NCBI RefSeq assembly: GCF_000764305.2
Contig: NW_025945035.1
Coordinates: 82,244-146,243, forward strand
Source of the DNA: Hyalella azteca
Taxonomy: Eukaryota > Arthropoda > Malacostraca > Amphipoda > Hyalellidae
DNA: 64,000 nt
Direction of reading: 5' to 3'
In this document: positions 21,580 to 31,439 of the stretch, in pieces
How positions within the stretch are numbered: the stretch's first letter is position 1
How the letters are laid out: each line of letters starts with the position of its first letter
Notes under the pieces: generated by a model
Seen by the model: only the letters and a program-made list of their open reading frames with translations
Told to the model about the DNA's origin: nothing
Databases searched by the model: none
Translations under genes and position numbers: made by a program

Positions 21580-23005
21580 AAACACCGAGTCAATATAGGC
21601 ATTACACACAAGAGGCGCGCGTATTTAGGCTGTCTGTCTACCCGGCTAACCTTGTTGCCCAGTGAGATGCTCAAGCTTCTTACCCGATGTGATTATGGAT
21701 TCATCAAACTTACCCCCTAAAGTATAGCCAGTTAACCATTTTTCACCAAGGCTGGCTGAAGTTCGTTTGCACGGGAAGGCTGCACAACAAATTCTAAACA
21801 TTTATGTAGAAGTTTTTGCAGGTTCCTACTACTGTAAGTACCAGCCGTTGATAGACCTGCACCATAAATCTAAGTAGAAAATGCCACCCAGATGCCACCG
21901 AAAATTCTTAGATGCCACCGAGTCAGACCGAGACAGTTTCGATCATACAACTGCTACACAATTTAGCAAGACCTGCTACTTCTTTCTAAGAAAGATAACC
22001 AAATACGACTGCCACCTCAAATCATAATTTTTCAAAATTGACGTTACTCGCATTTGCTCTTACGTGTATATAGGAATCTTCACTACTCTTCTGCAAATTA
22101 TCAATTCACGACCAGCACGTAAAGAAGGGTTCAAGACATGGTCATATTGTAAGCATGCTAGCCAAACATTGACGTCCATATTTTATGTCAATTTTCAAAT
22201 CTGAATAAAAACTGGATAATATTTCCAAAACTTACGATATTATTCGAAGCTTTGCTTCGTCGAAGGCCATAAGATTGAAGTTATGAGCGTAATACCGTAA
22301 GGAACTTCTATCTGAAGTTTCATTACAAATATTATAGCAGGTAGTGAAGAACAGTCATTTGACCAGAATATAACCTATAGTTTAAGTCTCATATCACGAC
22401 ACGTAATCTGCCATTAGTTCGCCTAACTAGAAGTGAATAGATGGCCCCCATAAGCTAACACCCGTCATTATCGCCAACCAAATCAACACTTACATGTTTA
22501 CACCGGAAGACTGTAGTGATGAGGACACTTGAGGCGACTGTAGAGGTGATGAGGAACGATTACGTCGACAGAAGACAATCTGTCCAACAGACATCGATGC
22601 TTTCTAACTTGAGTGTCGAGAGTTTTCTAAGAAATGCGGAATTTCTTAACACACGCAACACCCTTGAAGTTGAACAAAATGTTGAACACTGAAGCTGTAA
22701 TTGTATGCAACTTCCAAATTTTATTATAATTCAATTACTATATATAGTTTTAGAACGTTTAGTATTTAATTACTTACTGCAGTGGTTAACGTTAACGTAA
22801 CTAACAGCCTTCGTCTGATTAATGTCTGACTGAAGACAAATTTGATAATTACTAATAATTTATAAATGGCACCAGCAAGCAAATACGAGTTGAGATACTG
22901 ATAAATAATTAACAGATAAGATAGCGATGAATTGTTACCAGCAACAGAGATGCTAATCGGCAAATTACTTTACATGTCATCCCGCTAATTATATGACACG
23001 AAGGC
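21580..23005. other. Upstream of the 20.5-kb gene; no exon recognised
   Basis: Mostly AT-rich. I could not find a convincing preceding exon for the terminal exon at 20.5-21.6 kb. Confidence 0.4.
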
Positions 23006-23009
23006 TATC

Positions 23010-23360
23010 GATGATTAGTTTTCCTTGATGGTACTGATATCTTAAATGATAAGGTTCTCCTTGATGTTACTGACAACTTAAATGCTAAGGTTCTCCTTGA
23101 TGTTACTGACAACTTAAATGATAAGGTTCTCCTTGATGTTACTGACAACTTAAATGCTAAGGTTCTCCTTGATGTTACTGACAACTTAAATGCTAAGGTT
23201 TTCCTTGATGATACTGACATCTAAAATAATAAGGTTTTCCTTGATGGTACTGACATCTTGAATGATAAGTTTTCCTTGATGATACTGACATCTTGAATGA
23301 TAAGTTTTCCTTGATGGTACTGATATCTAAAATGATTAAATTCGCCTTGATGGTACTGAC
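23010..23360. repeat. 36-bp minisatellite, about 9 copies
   Basis: Units of AAGGTTCTCCTTGATGTTAC and TGACAACTTAAATGAT. The distal units diverge. No canonical donor lies at the border. Confidence 0.85.
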
Positions 23361-23964
23361 ATCTTAAGTCAACATCAACTGACGGAACTCATTTTTTATT
23401 CCGTTTAGAGTCCCGACTTCGAATTCTGCGAGTAACGAGTAGTAAGTATTGCTGATGGTACCGGTGATCAAGTCAACGCTGCGTGTATTAGCGATCAATT
23501 ATTCCCACTGTAGTCGCAAATGAGGAGCGACGCTGTCATTTCCATTTCCTCAAGCAATTGAAGTAATTTTTTTAACAGTTCATCAACTCGGATTTTAAAA
23601 TTTCTCTATCACTGCCGATAAGATTGTAAATGAACAGATGGATAAGAGATATATTAATTCAGTTCGTGAATCATTCAAAGACATCAAAATTGTGAACGAC
23701 AGCTTCCGTAAAAAAATCTAATTTAAGAATTACTCGATTCTATTTTCAAATATTGTTTACTTCTTTTGATTTTCGCTAAGATATGATGATATGATTTACT
23801 AGCGTGTGCAGAGCTTTGCATGGTACCTCGAGCTGCAAATGATCGTAAAATTTGAAATATTTTCATCGATTATCCGACAATTAACTGGTTAGGTTATTAG
23901 GTTCTATAGCGGAGTTCTGGACGACACCGCCCATGGTCCCGCCGGTGCATGGGATGAAACAGCC

Positions 23965-24212
23965 TGGGGGTGGCCCAGCGGTTAAAGTTCAGAGTACCAA
24001 GAATGGAGCGGGGAGTGCGGTTCGATTCCAGCTCTAGCTGTGCGCCAGGTTCTGGTCAGAATCGGCAAGGAGGCCTGGCGGTTATAAGCAAAGAAATTTT
24101 GAAGCAGTGAGTTGCGAGTTCAAGCCATGCTGTGGGATGCTATAGATATTCTGCAATATTAAGAATCGGCGACGGGCCTACGGCCTAATAAACGCTAGAA
24201 CCGCTATATTAA
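23965..24212 (+). mobile_element. tRNA-derived SINE, copy 2 (uninterrupted)
   Basis: The A-box-like GGGTGGCCCAGCGGTTAAAG is followed by the B box GCGGTTCGATTCC. It shares with copy 1 the tail words TTCTGGTCAGAATCGGCAAG, GAATCGGCGAC and GGCCTAATAAA. It serves as the intact reference that shows copy 1 has been interrupted. Confidence 0.85.
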
Positions 24213-24214
24213 GT

Positions 24215-25525
24215 AGTGGATAATATCGCCACTGCTTACTAATGGCAGCAGGGCAGAGATCATGGACTGTGCTCAGAGACACGTCTAGTCGTCTCTGGAT
24301 GTGTGGTTAGCTGACCAATATGTAGGACGCCAGGCATGAATCGGCTTACGATATGATGATTGAAGCTCTTCCTCTTTCAGCGACTCCATTGACACAGCGC
24401 TGATCGTTCTGTGCCACCACAACTAGAGATCCCAACAAGGTTCAAAGGGATATTCTCGAGTGCCTGTCACTCGTTTCAAGCTTATGGGTCACACATTCGT
24501 AAGTCTCATCATCAAATTTTTGTTCCAGGCCCGTTATCTTCCCGTGTGCAATATTGTATATACCTTTCTTTTCTCTTCCATGGAGGCATCTTTCGTGACT
24601 GCGCTTCTGCCGGTAGTCTCCCGCATCCCGCATCTCCCGCATCCCGATGATAATCAACACGGCGATTCACTAGACCGCCTCGATCATACGGTCGCAGTGC
24701 ACCCACCTCAACCAAGCCCACATGCATAGTGCTCAGCAATACGCCAGACGAAGGTTGCTCAAGAGGACAATCACATAAGATATATTTACAGCTTCTCTTG
24801 CATGAATCAAGAGGGCAATCGCATATATGATATATTTACCGCATCTCTTGCATAAATCAGCAGGTATATCCATGCCTTTTGCAACCTCTTAAGTTATCAT
24901 CAAACGTAGCCTTATCAACTTTGGCTCTAAAAACCGAAAACTTGTGCCGTCTAAAGACGAGCTATTTTGTAGTGTTTTTTGTCAGCGTCTTTACAACGTA
25001 TTGCAGTTCAGCCCATGAGTAATATTCAAGAGACTCGTGCTGTCCGTCGATGAAAATGCAGTAGCGAACAATAATTATTGAGTTACTCCCGCAAATTATT
25101 TTCTACGTACGTTGGTACAATAATTACGCTCATAACTTAGCTCAGTCACCCTCCAACTCTTTATTCTTCACGTTATTCCATTTATTGAACATGCTAATTA
25201 CCGATTGTATATCTATCGTTTCAAAAAGGCTACTCGTCAACATTTTCTTTATATCAACACTAACTTAATTTATTTGGTATATGATCAATAGATTCTAATT
25301 CGAATTTTTCAGAACGCTCACCATTCAATGATCACTACAAGTTACCTGTCGGGCCGATTCAACTAATTTGCGCAGTTAAAAGATAACAATTTCCTCCAAA
25401 CATCCGAACTCAAGTTAGGCGCGAACTTTAAAAACTTTCGGACGCATCAGATTCCGTGCACAGCTCACGATCGAGAGGTCAGCTTCATCACACCAGGACA
25501 CCAAATATGTTTCTCAGAGACGCCT
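24215..25525. other. No gene recognised
   Basis: Short overlapping frames only. A near-duplicate pair around TTTACAGCTTCTCTTGCATG and TTTACCGCATCTCTTGCATA lies near 24.78-24.86 kb. Confidence 0.4.
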
Positions 25526-25529
25526 TATT

Positions 25530-25809
25530 GTACGCACACAGTGAAAGCAGGTTGCCAGCGTGCTGGTTACCTGCTCAGGCTGGCGTCTGAAACCATAGAA
25601 TACAGAAGCCTATTCGTACAGGTTTTCACTGTGAACACTTACATTATTATCCTATGTTCATTCTTGTGGCAGGTTGAAACCATAGCATACAGAAGCCTAT
25701 TCGTACAGGTTTTCACTGTGAACACTTACATTATTATCCTATGTTCATTCTTGTGGCAGGTTGGAGCAGGTTGCCCGCGCGGGCAAACCTGCTTCCACTG
25801 TGAGCGTAC
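25530..25809. mobile_element. Non-autonomous TIR element with internal 87-bp duplication
   Basis: The left end GTACGCACACAGTGAAAGCA and the right end, reverse complement GTACGCTCACAGTGGAAGCA, form a good inverted repeat continuing into GGTT. Between them an 87-bp segment (ACCATAGAATACAGAAGCCT to CTTGTGGCAGGTT) is tandemly duplicated. There is no transposase. The superfamily is not assigned. Confidence 0.65.
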
Positions 25810-25811
25810 CC

Positions 25812-26585
25812 TTAGAATGGAATGAAACTCATGCGTCCATGTAAGCATTTTCTATCATAGCAAATTAACAAGAAAAAGATCAGTCAGCAATCGCGTAAAA
25901 ATGTTAAATAATTTTCACCAGTCCATGAATTAAATGCGATAAAATTTCTCAGACATTTGAAATTAACAATCCTTACGATAACAATTTGGCAAGTCTATTA
26001 AATAATCTCTTAACGCAACAAAAGAGAAGTTCGATATCTGCCCAAATTTGACAACATTCTCAGAAGAAATTGCACGCGTAAGTTGAAACTCGCGATGCGG
26101 CAAATCCATCGAGATTAAGTCTGCGCTGGGACGCTGATACAAGTAAATGAAATTACGCTATTCGAGTCTACTTTAAGCACACAAATTAAATGTTGATTGG
26201 TCTGGTATTTTCAAACATCGTCGCTGTCAAGATAACAAATTTGACCGAAATAGAAATTAAAATTAATTACAAATTACCAGGCTAAGCTTAACCGGCGGAC
26301 AAAAGGCTTGCTAGGCAGTTAACATCTGAACAAATTCTGTTTGTGGGAATGGTCATCTTACTATGTATGCCTATTGGCAATATTATATCGATATTTTAAT
26401 GGATGCGCAGCCACAGCTGCACACGCAGTGTGGGAACACAGCAACCCGACGTCAAAACTGCGTCATTTGAGTAAAACTTTTAACAAAGATTTTCCCTGGA
26501 CGCTGGACGCTAGGAACTCCCAAGCCAAATTTTCGGCAAGACCTAACAAAAACGTTGCATTGGCGCTAGAAGGGAACTTCGCTCT
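25812..26585. other. No gene recognised
   Basis: AT-rich sequence with short frames only. Confidence 0.4.
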
Positions 26586-26589
26586 TAGG

Positions 26590-26865
26590 AAGGAAACTAG
26601 CGCTCGAAGGTAACTTTCCTCCCAGGAAGGGAACTATATAGCGCTCGAAGGGAACTTCCCTCCTAAGAAGGGAACTATATAGCGCTCGAAGGGAACTTCC
26701 CTCCTAAAAAGGGAACTATATAGCGCTCGAAGGGAACTTCCCTCCTAAGAAGGGAACTATATAGCGCTCGAAGGGAACTATATAGCGCTCGAAGGGAACT
26801 TTCCTTCTAAGAATGGAACTAGCGCTCGAAGGGAACTTCCCTCCTAAGAAGGGAACTAGCGCTCT
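26590..26865. repeat. About 40-bp minisatellite, about 7 copies
   Basis: Units of GCGCTCGAAGGGAACTTCCC and TCCTAAGAAGGGAACTATAT. The first copy alone reads CGAAG|GTAACT, donor-like; later copies have lost the GT. Confidence 0.8.
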
Positions 26866-26869
26866 AGTG

Positions 26870-27539
26870 TGGGGATAATTGCCATTCAAGTAGCGTCGCC
26901 AGAGTTGCATTAGGGTGACGGACTTCAGTTAATAAACATTCACCATTTGACGGGCGCGATTTCAATTTCACCTCAACTGAGAACAAAGAAATACTATCAA
27001 TTGAACCGTGGAAGGCATCAACCTCGCCTGCTCCTCAGTCTTTGTCCTGTTTTTCTTCTCGATCTGAAGTCTCTATAGTTTGCCCCCCACCACGTAATTT
27101 GGGAAACGGATCTGTGGGATAGAAGTTTCATTCTGCGTTAGGACTTCATTTAATATATGTAACTTTACTGCTTTAAATTGCGAAAACTATGATTAAAGCG
27201 CTTAGAATGAAGGTCCTGGGTATACGCATGCAGCATCAATTTATCAGAGGAGGGCGGATGAAGGTTTTTAAGCAATAAAAACGATGAAGGTTTCAACGCA
27301 AGGCAGGTTAACAAATGACAATCATTGATGCAGAAACGCGATCAAAAAGGTGCTGGTATGATAACTTAAATTGCACTGCCATACAAAAAACTTAATATAA
27401 GCGTATATTAATATATTAATAATAAATTCCATAATTCTAAGTTATAATGGTTTATGAAAAAATATCTAAACATTCAATCTTAGTACCGGTATTGAACAAC
27501 AAAATTTCTTACCTAGTGATTCCCAGAAAGACAAGCGCT
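26870..27539. other. No gene recognised
   Basis: No exon, element or notable repeat seen. Confidence 0.4.
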
Positions 27540-27735
27540 GAAGTGGCGATAGGTTCTTCAGACGATTTAATTTTCAAGCCCCCGATGCTCGCAGGTATTG
27601 GGCATTAGGTTCTAGGTTCTTCAGACAGTCTAACTTCAAGCCCCCGATGCTCGCAGGCATTGGGTGTTAGGTTCTAGGTTCTTCAGACAGTCTAACTTCA
27701 GGCCCCCGATGCTCGCAGGTATTGGGTGTTCATCC
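27540..27735. repeat. 62-bp tandem repeat, 3 copies, donor-like
   Basis: Units contain GTTCTTCAGACAGTCTAACT and CCCCCGATGCTCGCAG|GTATTGGG. The GCAG|GTATTG is a fair plus-strand donor, but no exon was identified. Confidence 0.8.
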
Positions 27736-27873
27736 AACTGGTCCTCCATCAAAGTCACAAGTAAACCTCATCCAATGTTGTTTAGATTCCCACACAGAAA
27801 TGTACGCGCCTCCATAGCGTCAAGAACCCAGCTCTTCCTCTGACCCTAAATGACGTTGATGCGAAACAGACAT

Positions 27874-28866
27874 TTAGTGGCTCCCGTCAGTCACGTCGAC
27901 ACTCCCGTCAGTCACGTCGACACTCCCGTCAGTCACGTCGACACTCCCGTCAGTCACGTCGACACTCCCGTCAGTCACGTGGATACTTCCGCCACTCACG
28001 TCTAAACTTCCGCCACTCACGTCGATACTCCCTCCATCCAAGTCGATAGGAATAGTCCAGCGGCCGAACCTACGTAATTCGATACTGCCTCCGTTAAAGT
28101 CAATACTGCCTCCTTTCAAGTCGAGACTCCCTCCGTTTAAGTTGAATATCCCTCCGTTCAAGTCGAAACTCTGTCCCTTGAAGTCGAGACTACCTCCCTT
28201 CAAGTCGAGACTTCCCCTGTTCAAGTCGAAACTTCCTCCTTCCAAGTAATCACTCAATCCGCTTCTGTCGATGCACCCTCTTTTCAAGTTGATACTCCCT
28301 CCTTTCAAGTTGATGCTCCCTCCGTTCAAGTCTATACCATCACCATTCAGGTCGATTTTCCCTCCGTTCAGGTTAATATTCCCTCCGTTCAAGGCGATAC
28401 TTCCTTCGGTCAAGTCGAAAAACCCTCCATGCAAGTCGAAAATTAATCCGAATAAGCCGATACTCCCTCCTTTTAAATCAATTCTCCCTCCTTTCAAATC
28501 TATATTGCCTCCGATTAAGTCGAAAATTTCACCGTTCACGTCGACATCAGTTACATTTACGTCGATATTTCCCCGCTCCGCGTCGAAATTTCCACAAACC
28601 ACATCGACATATCCCCAATCCGAATCATTTCCCCAATCCGAATCATTTCCCCAATCCGAATCATTTCCCCAATCCGAATCATTTCCCCAATCCGAATCAT
28701 TTCCCCAATCCTCGTCGACATTTCCCCAATCCTCGTCGACATTTCCCCAATCCTCGTCGACATTTCCCCAATCCTCGTCAACATTTCCCCGTTTCACGTC
28801 GATATTCCCCCGTTCCACGTAAATACTTTCATTGATCCTATCTAGATTTCCTTGATTTTCCTGTAC
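27874..28866 (-). repeat. 21-bp family minisatellite with an uninterrupted 330-codon frame
   Basis: The reverse strand reads continuously from the GC-rich exon candidate at 28867-29022 through about 45 seven-codon units of the type GGSIDLN, GGSLDLK, VDVTDGS and NVDEDWG, plus six-codon SDWGND units, to a stop at 27874. Units diverge strongly but length changes remain multiples of three. Positions 4 and 6 of the motif tend to stay hydrophobic around an Asp. This could be a translated beta-roll-like tail or just a stop-free satellite. I cannot decide from sequence alone. Confidence 0.5.
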
Positions 28867-29022
28867 TGCCAGCAGCCGCCTGGCCCCCACCCTCATGTCA
28901 TGATGAGCAAACTGCGGGTGCACCACAACAGCCGTGGAGACCTCAGTTCTGCTGAGCGTGCCAGGGTCAGGATTAGGTTCTGCGGGCGCACGGCCGACCG
29001 CGTAGTCGCCCTCCTGGGCGAA
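28867..29022 (-). CDS. Candidate TMC 3' exon
   Basis: A strong acceptor with a long pyrimidine tract (CTCTACGCCGCCTGTGCCTGCAG) opens a GC-rich frame reading FAQEGDYAVGRAPAEP, later TAVVVHPQFAHHDMRVG. It is in phase 0, matching the donor of the TMC exon at 31361. A possible donor GGCA|GTACAG ends it at 28867, or it may run on into the repeat ORF. Linkage to TMC rests on strand, order and phase only; the residues are not diagnostic. Confidence 0.4.
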
Positions 29023-29104
29023 CTGCAGGCACAGGCGGCGTAGAGGTGTGGGGAGGGATGAGGCGAGCAGACATAAAACTGTCATGTACCTGAAGAACAA
29101 CATC

Positions 29105-30455
29105 TCTAGCTATCTTCACTTTGCGTCGACTTGTAAAACCACTAAAAATTCTCTAGATTAAGTTTAAAATCTGTTGAGAGCGGGAAGAAATCATACCCAG
29201 CTATTATTATTGAGGTAAGTAAAAATTTGTACATAGACATTTCGAGGTCTCAAATTTCTAACGACGGAATTTTAAAGGATTTTGCATAGCTTATCGCGGT
29301 TCATAGTTAGAAACTAAGTTGCCAAATACGTTCCTATGGACAAGACGTAGAAGATGCATTTGACGTACAACAAAAGCTGGCTAATCAAAATGGTGAGTGG
29401 TCTTTGGAGAGCATGAACTGGAGATACCACTGCATTTTTAATTGCGAAGAATATCAAGATTAGGTTAGATGAATTTATGTTCTAATAACTAAAGTTGAAT
29501 CCCCACTCGCCTTCGGGTCGAATGGGCACGCATAAAAATTTCAAGCATATTTTAGTGTATGTGAGCAGAAATGGTGTGTTACAAGAAAAAATTACCTATT
29601 TTCAGGTCACGATTGACACCAAGTGTACATTACCTCTACTTCCGAGACTTTTAAACACAAGACGATTTTATTTTACTGCTAAATGTCTTCATACACTCGG
29701 CCAAGAACATGACGAATCAAGATGGCGTTTCAACGAACACACGACTTAGTTGGAGAGCTAAAGTTAAAAGAAATATAAATTTACACGCCTTAGTTAGCTA
29801 TGGAGATGACATTAGGAGAAATACAAAATTTTAGAGCGGCAATTGCTGGGGCACATTAGCCGTATATTTGAGAACAAAGTCAACGTTACGAAGTTACGTA
29901 CTGAGTGAACATAAGTATTACAGAAGATGATGGAATAACCGGTAAAGTTGCAGTAGTGACAAGCTTAGCCGAGGCGTAAAAGAAGAGTCCAGCAAGGCTA
30001 GAAAATTCAGCTTCTTCCCGAAAATAAGTATTCAAGGTAATTCATAGTGCGTGGCCACAAGCCCAACTGCAAAATTCATTCAAAAGCTCCTTGGAACTGA
30101 CTGGCATGCAAACAATATTGGAACATCCAGCCAATTCTTGAATTTACTACAGTCTACTTGTAAAGTAAGTAACTTTTAAGCTATAGTAAATATGTGTAGA
30201 GTAATTAATATGATGAAATGAACTACATTTATAATCAAGAGATAATACATAATGAGAACAGGAATACAGTTTGACGACTAGATAGAGCGGGACGCACAAC
30301 ATTCGCAGTCAATATGGCCTTCACAACAAGCGAGCTCACGGATCGTGGTGAATCCAGCGTTAAAGATGGCGCCAATAATCAAGTAAGAAGCTCACGGATC
30401 GTGGTGAGTCCTGCGTTAAAGATGGCGCCAATAATCAAAGTGCATCTACGTACGT
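29105..30455. other. Probable intron or spacer; no exon seen
   Basis: Mostly AT-rich. A 58-bp direct duplication (AGCTCACGGATCGTGGTGA to GATGGCGCCAATAATCAA) lies at about 30.33-30.44 kb, just before the Penelope-like remnant. Confidence 0.5.
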
Positions 30456-30459
30456 TGGA

Positions 30460-30925
30460 ATGACGTCGCGTAACTTCTACATCCGGGTTTCTGAACACCG
30501 TGGCAGGAGCTATCGTTCTAACTTGCCTCTCTCCAAACCTCCTCATTCTTCCGTGCGCCTCCATGCGGCATGCTGAACAGTGCAACGTGGCCGTAACTGA
30601 GAGTGATTTCAGGATACTCGGTTCCACATCTGGCTGCTCGGATTTGAGGATATTGGAGTCTCTACAAATCTTCAAACGAAAACCGTGTCTAAATAATTCG
30701 TTTAGTTCATATAATCTGGAAACAGTGAATCGCTAGGCTTTTATATTCTTTTCGTGAACTCTAGGATTAAATTGTTCCAATCGACTCCTGTTTTTTTCGA
30801 TATAATGCTATGTCTTGTTTAGGTTTTATGTCTGTCTTAGAATTTTGATATAATATTATGATTTTATTCATTTTTAGTTTGTCGAACTGATGATGGAACT
30901 GGACTCCGAAACGTTTTCAATATAG
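30460..30925 (+). mobile_element. Penelope-like retroelement remnant (GIY-YIG tail)
   Basis: One frame reads IRVSEHRGRSYRSNLPLSKP; after a frameshift near 30.56 kb another reads HAEQCNVAVTESDFRILGS, SDLRILESLQIFKRKPCLNN and a stop. The pattern RILES...I.K.KP.LN after an HxxxC region is typical of the C-terminal endonuclease region of Penelope-like elements (my recollection of the family). A tail with CTGATGATGGAACTGG and TCCGAAACG follows at about 30.89 kb. It is a broken, 5'-truncated copy. Confidence 0.6.
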
Positions 30926-31004
30926 ATATGGTGCATTTGCTTGATGTTTTCTTTGCTTTTAAATTCCTTGTGAACTTGCGATGTAAGCAGACTGATAAAA
31001 TAAG

Positions 31005-31360
31005 TCTACCTCATATCTCAGGTAGGCAAAATCACCACAATAGTCTACCTGATATGCCAGGTAGACAATATCACCATAATAGTCTACCTCATACGCCAAG
31101 TAGACAATATCACCACAACAGTCTACCTCATATGCCAGATGGACAACATCACCACAATAGTCTACCTGATATGCCAGGTAGACAATATCACCACAATAGT
31201 CTACCTCATATGCCAGGTAGACAATATCACCACAACAGTCTACCTCATATGCCAGGTAGACAACATCACCACAATAGTCTACCTGATATGCCAGGTAGAC
31301 AATATCACCACAATAGTCTACCTGATATGCCAGGTAGACAATATCACCACAATAGTCTAC
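31005..31360. repeat. 39-bp minisatellite at a TMC exon donor, about 9 copies
   Basis: The minus-strand unit runs GTAGACTATTGTGGTGATAT, then TG, then TCTACCTGGCATATCAG, which is the last 17 nt of the TMC exon. Each unit therefore recreates CAG|GTAGAC. Because 39 is a multiple of three, the exon frame reads on without a stop through the whole array. Confidence 0.92.
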
Positions 31361-31439
31361 CTGATATGCCAGGTAGATGAAGCTCAGCGCAGCACAGAGG
31401 CCCAGGACTGTGATGTTGCTGGCCAAGTCGAACACGCGG
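31361..31439 (-). CDS. TMC: TMC exon with a late TM helix
   Basis: Acceptor TTTGCTCCTTGGCAG (completing the phase-2 codon AG+C as Ser) to donor ATCAG|GTAGAC. It reads RVFDLASNITVLGLCAAL then SFIYLAYQ. Phase 0 at the 3' end. The last 17 nt are copied in each unit of the array that follows. Confidence 0.82.

Noticed and set aside
28867..29022. Serine-protease-like exon, from VVVHPQF
   Set aside because: A seven-residue resemblance is too little; no catalytic residues or cysteines support it. Phase and order fit TMC better, though weakly.
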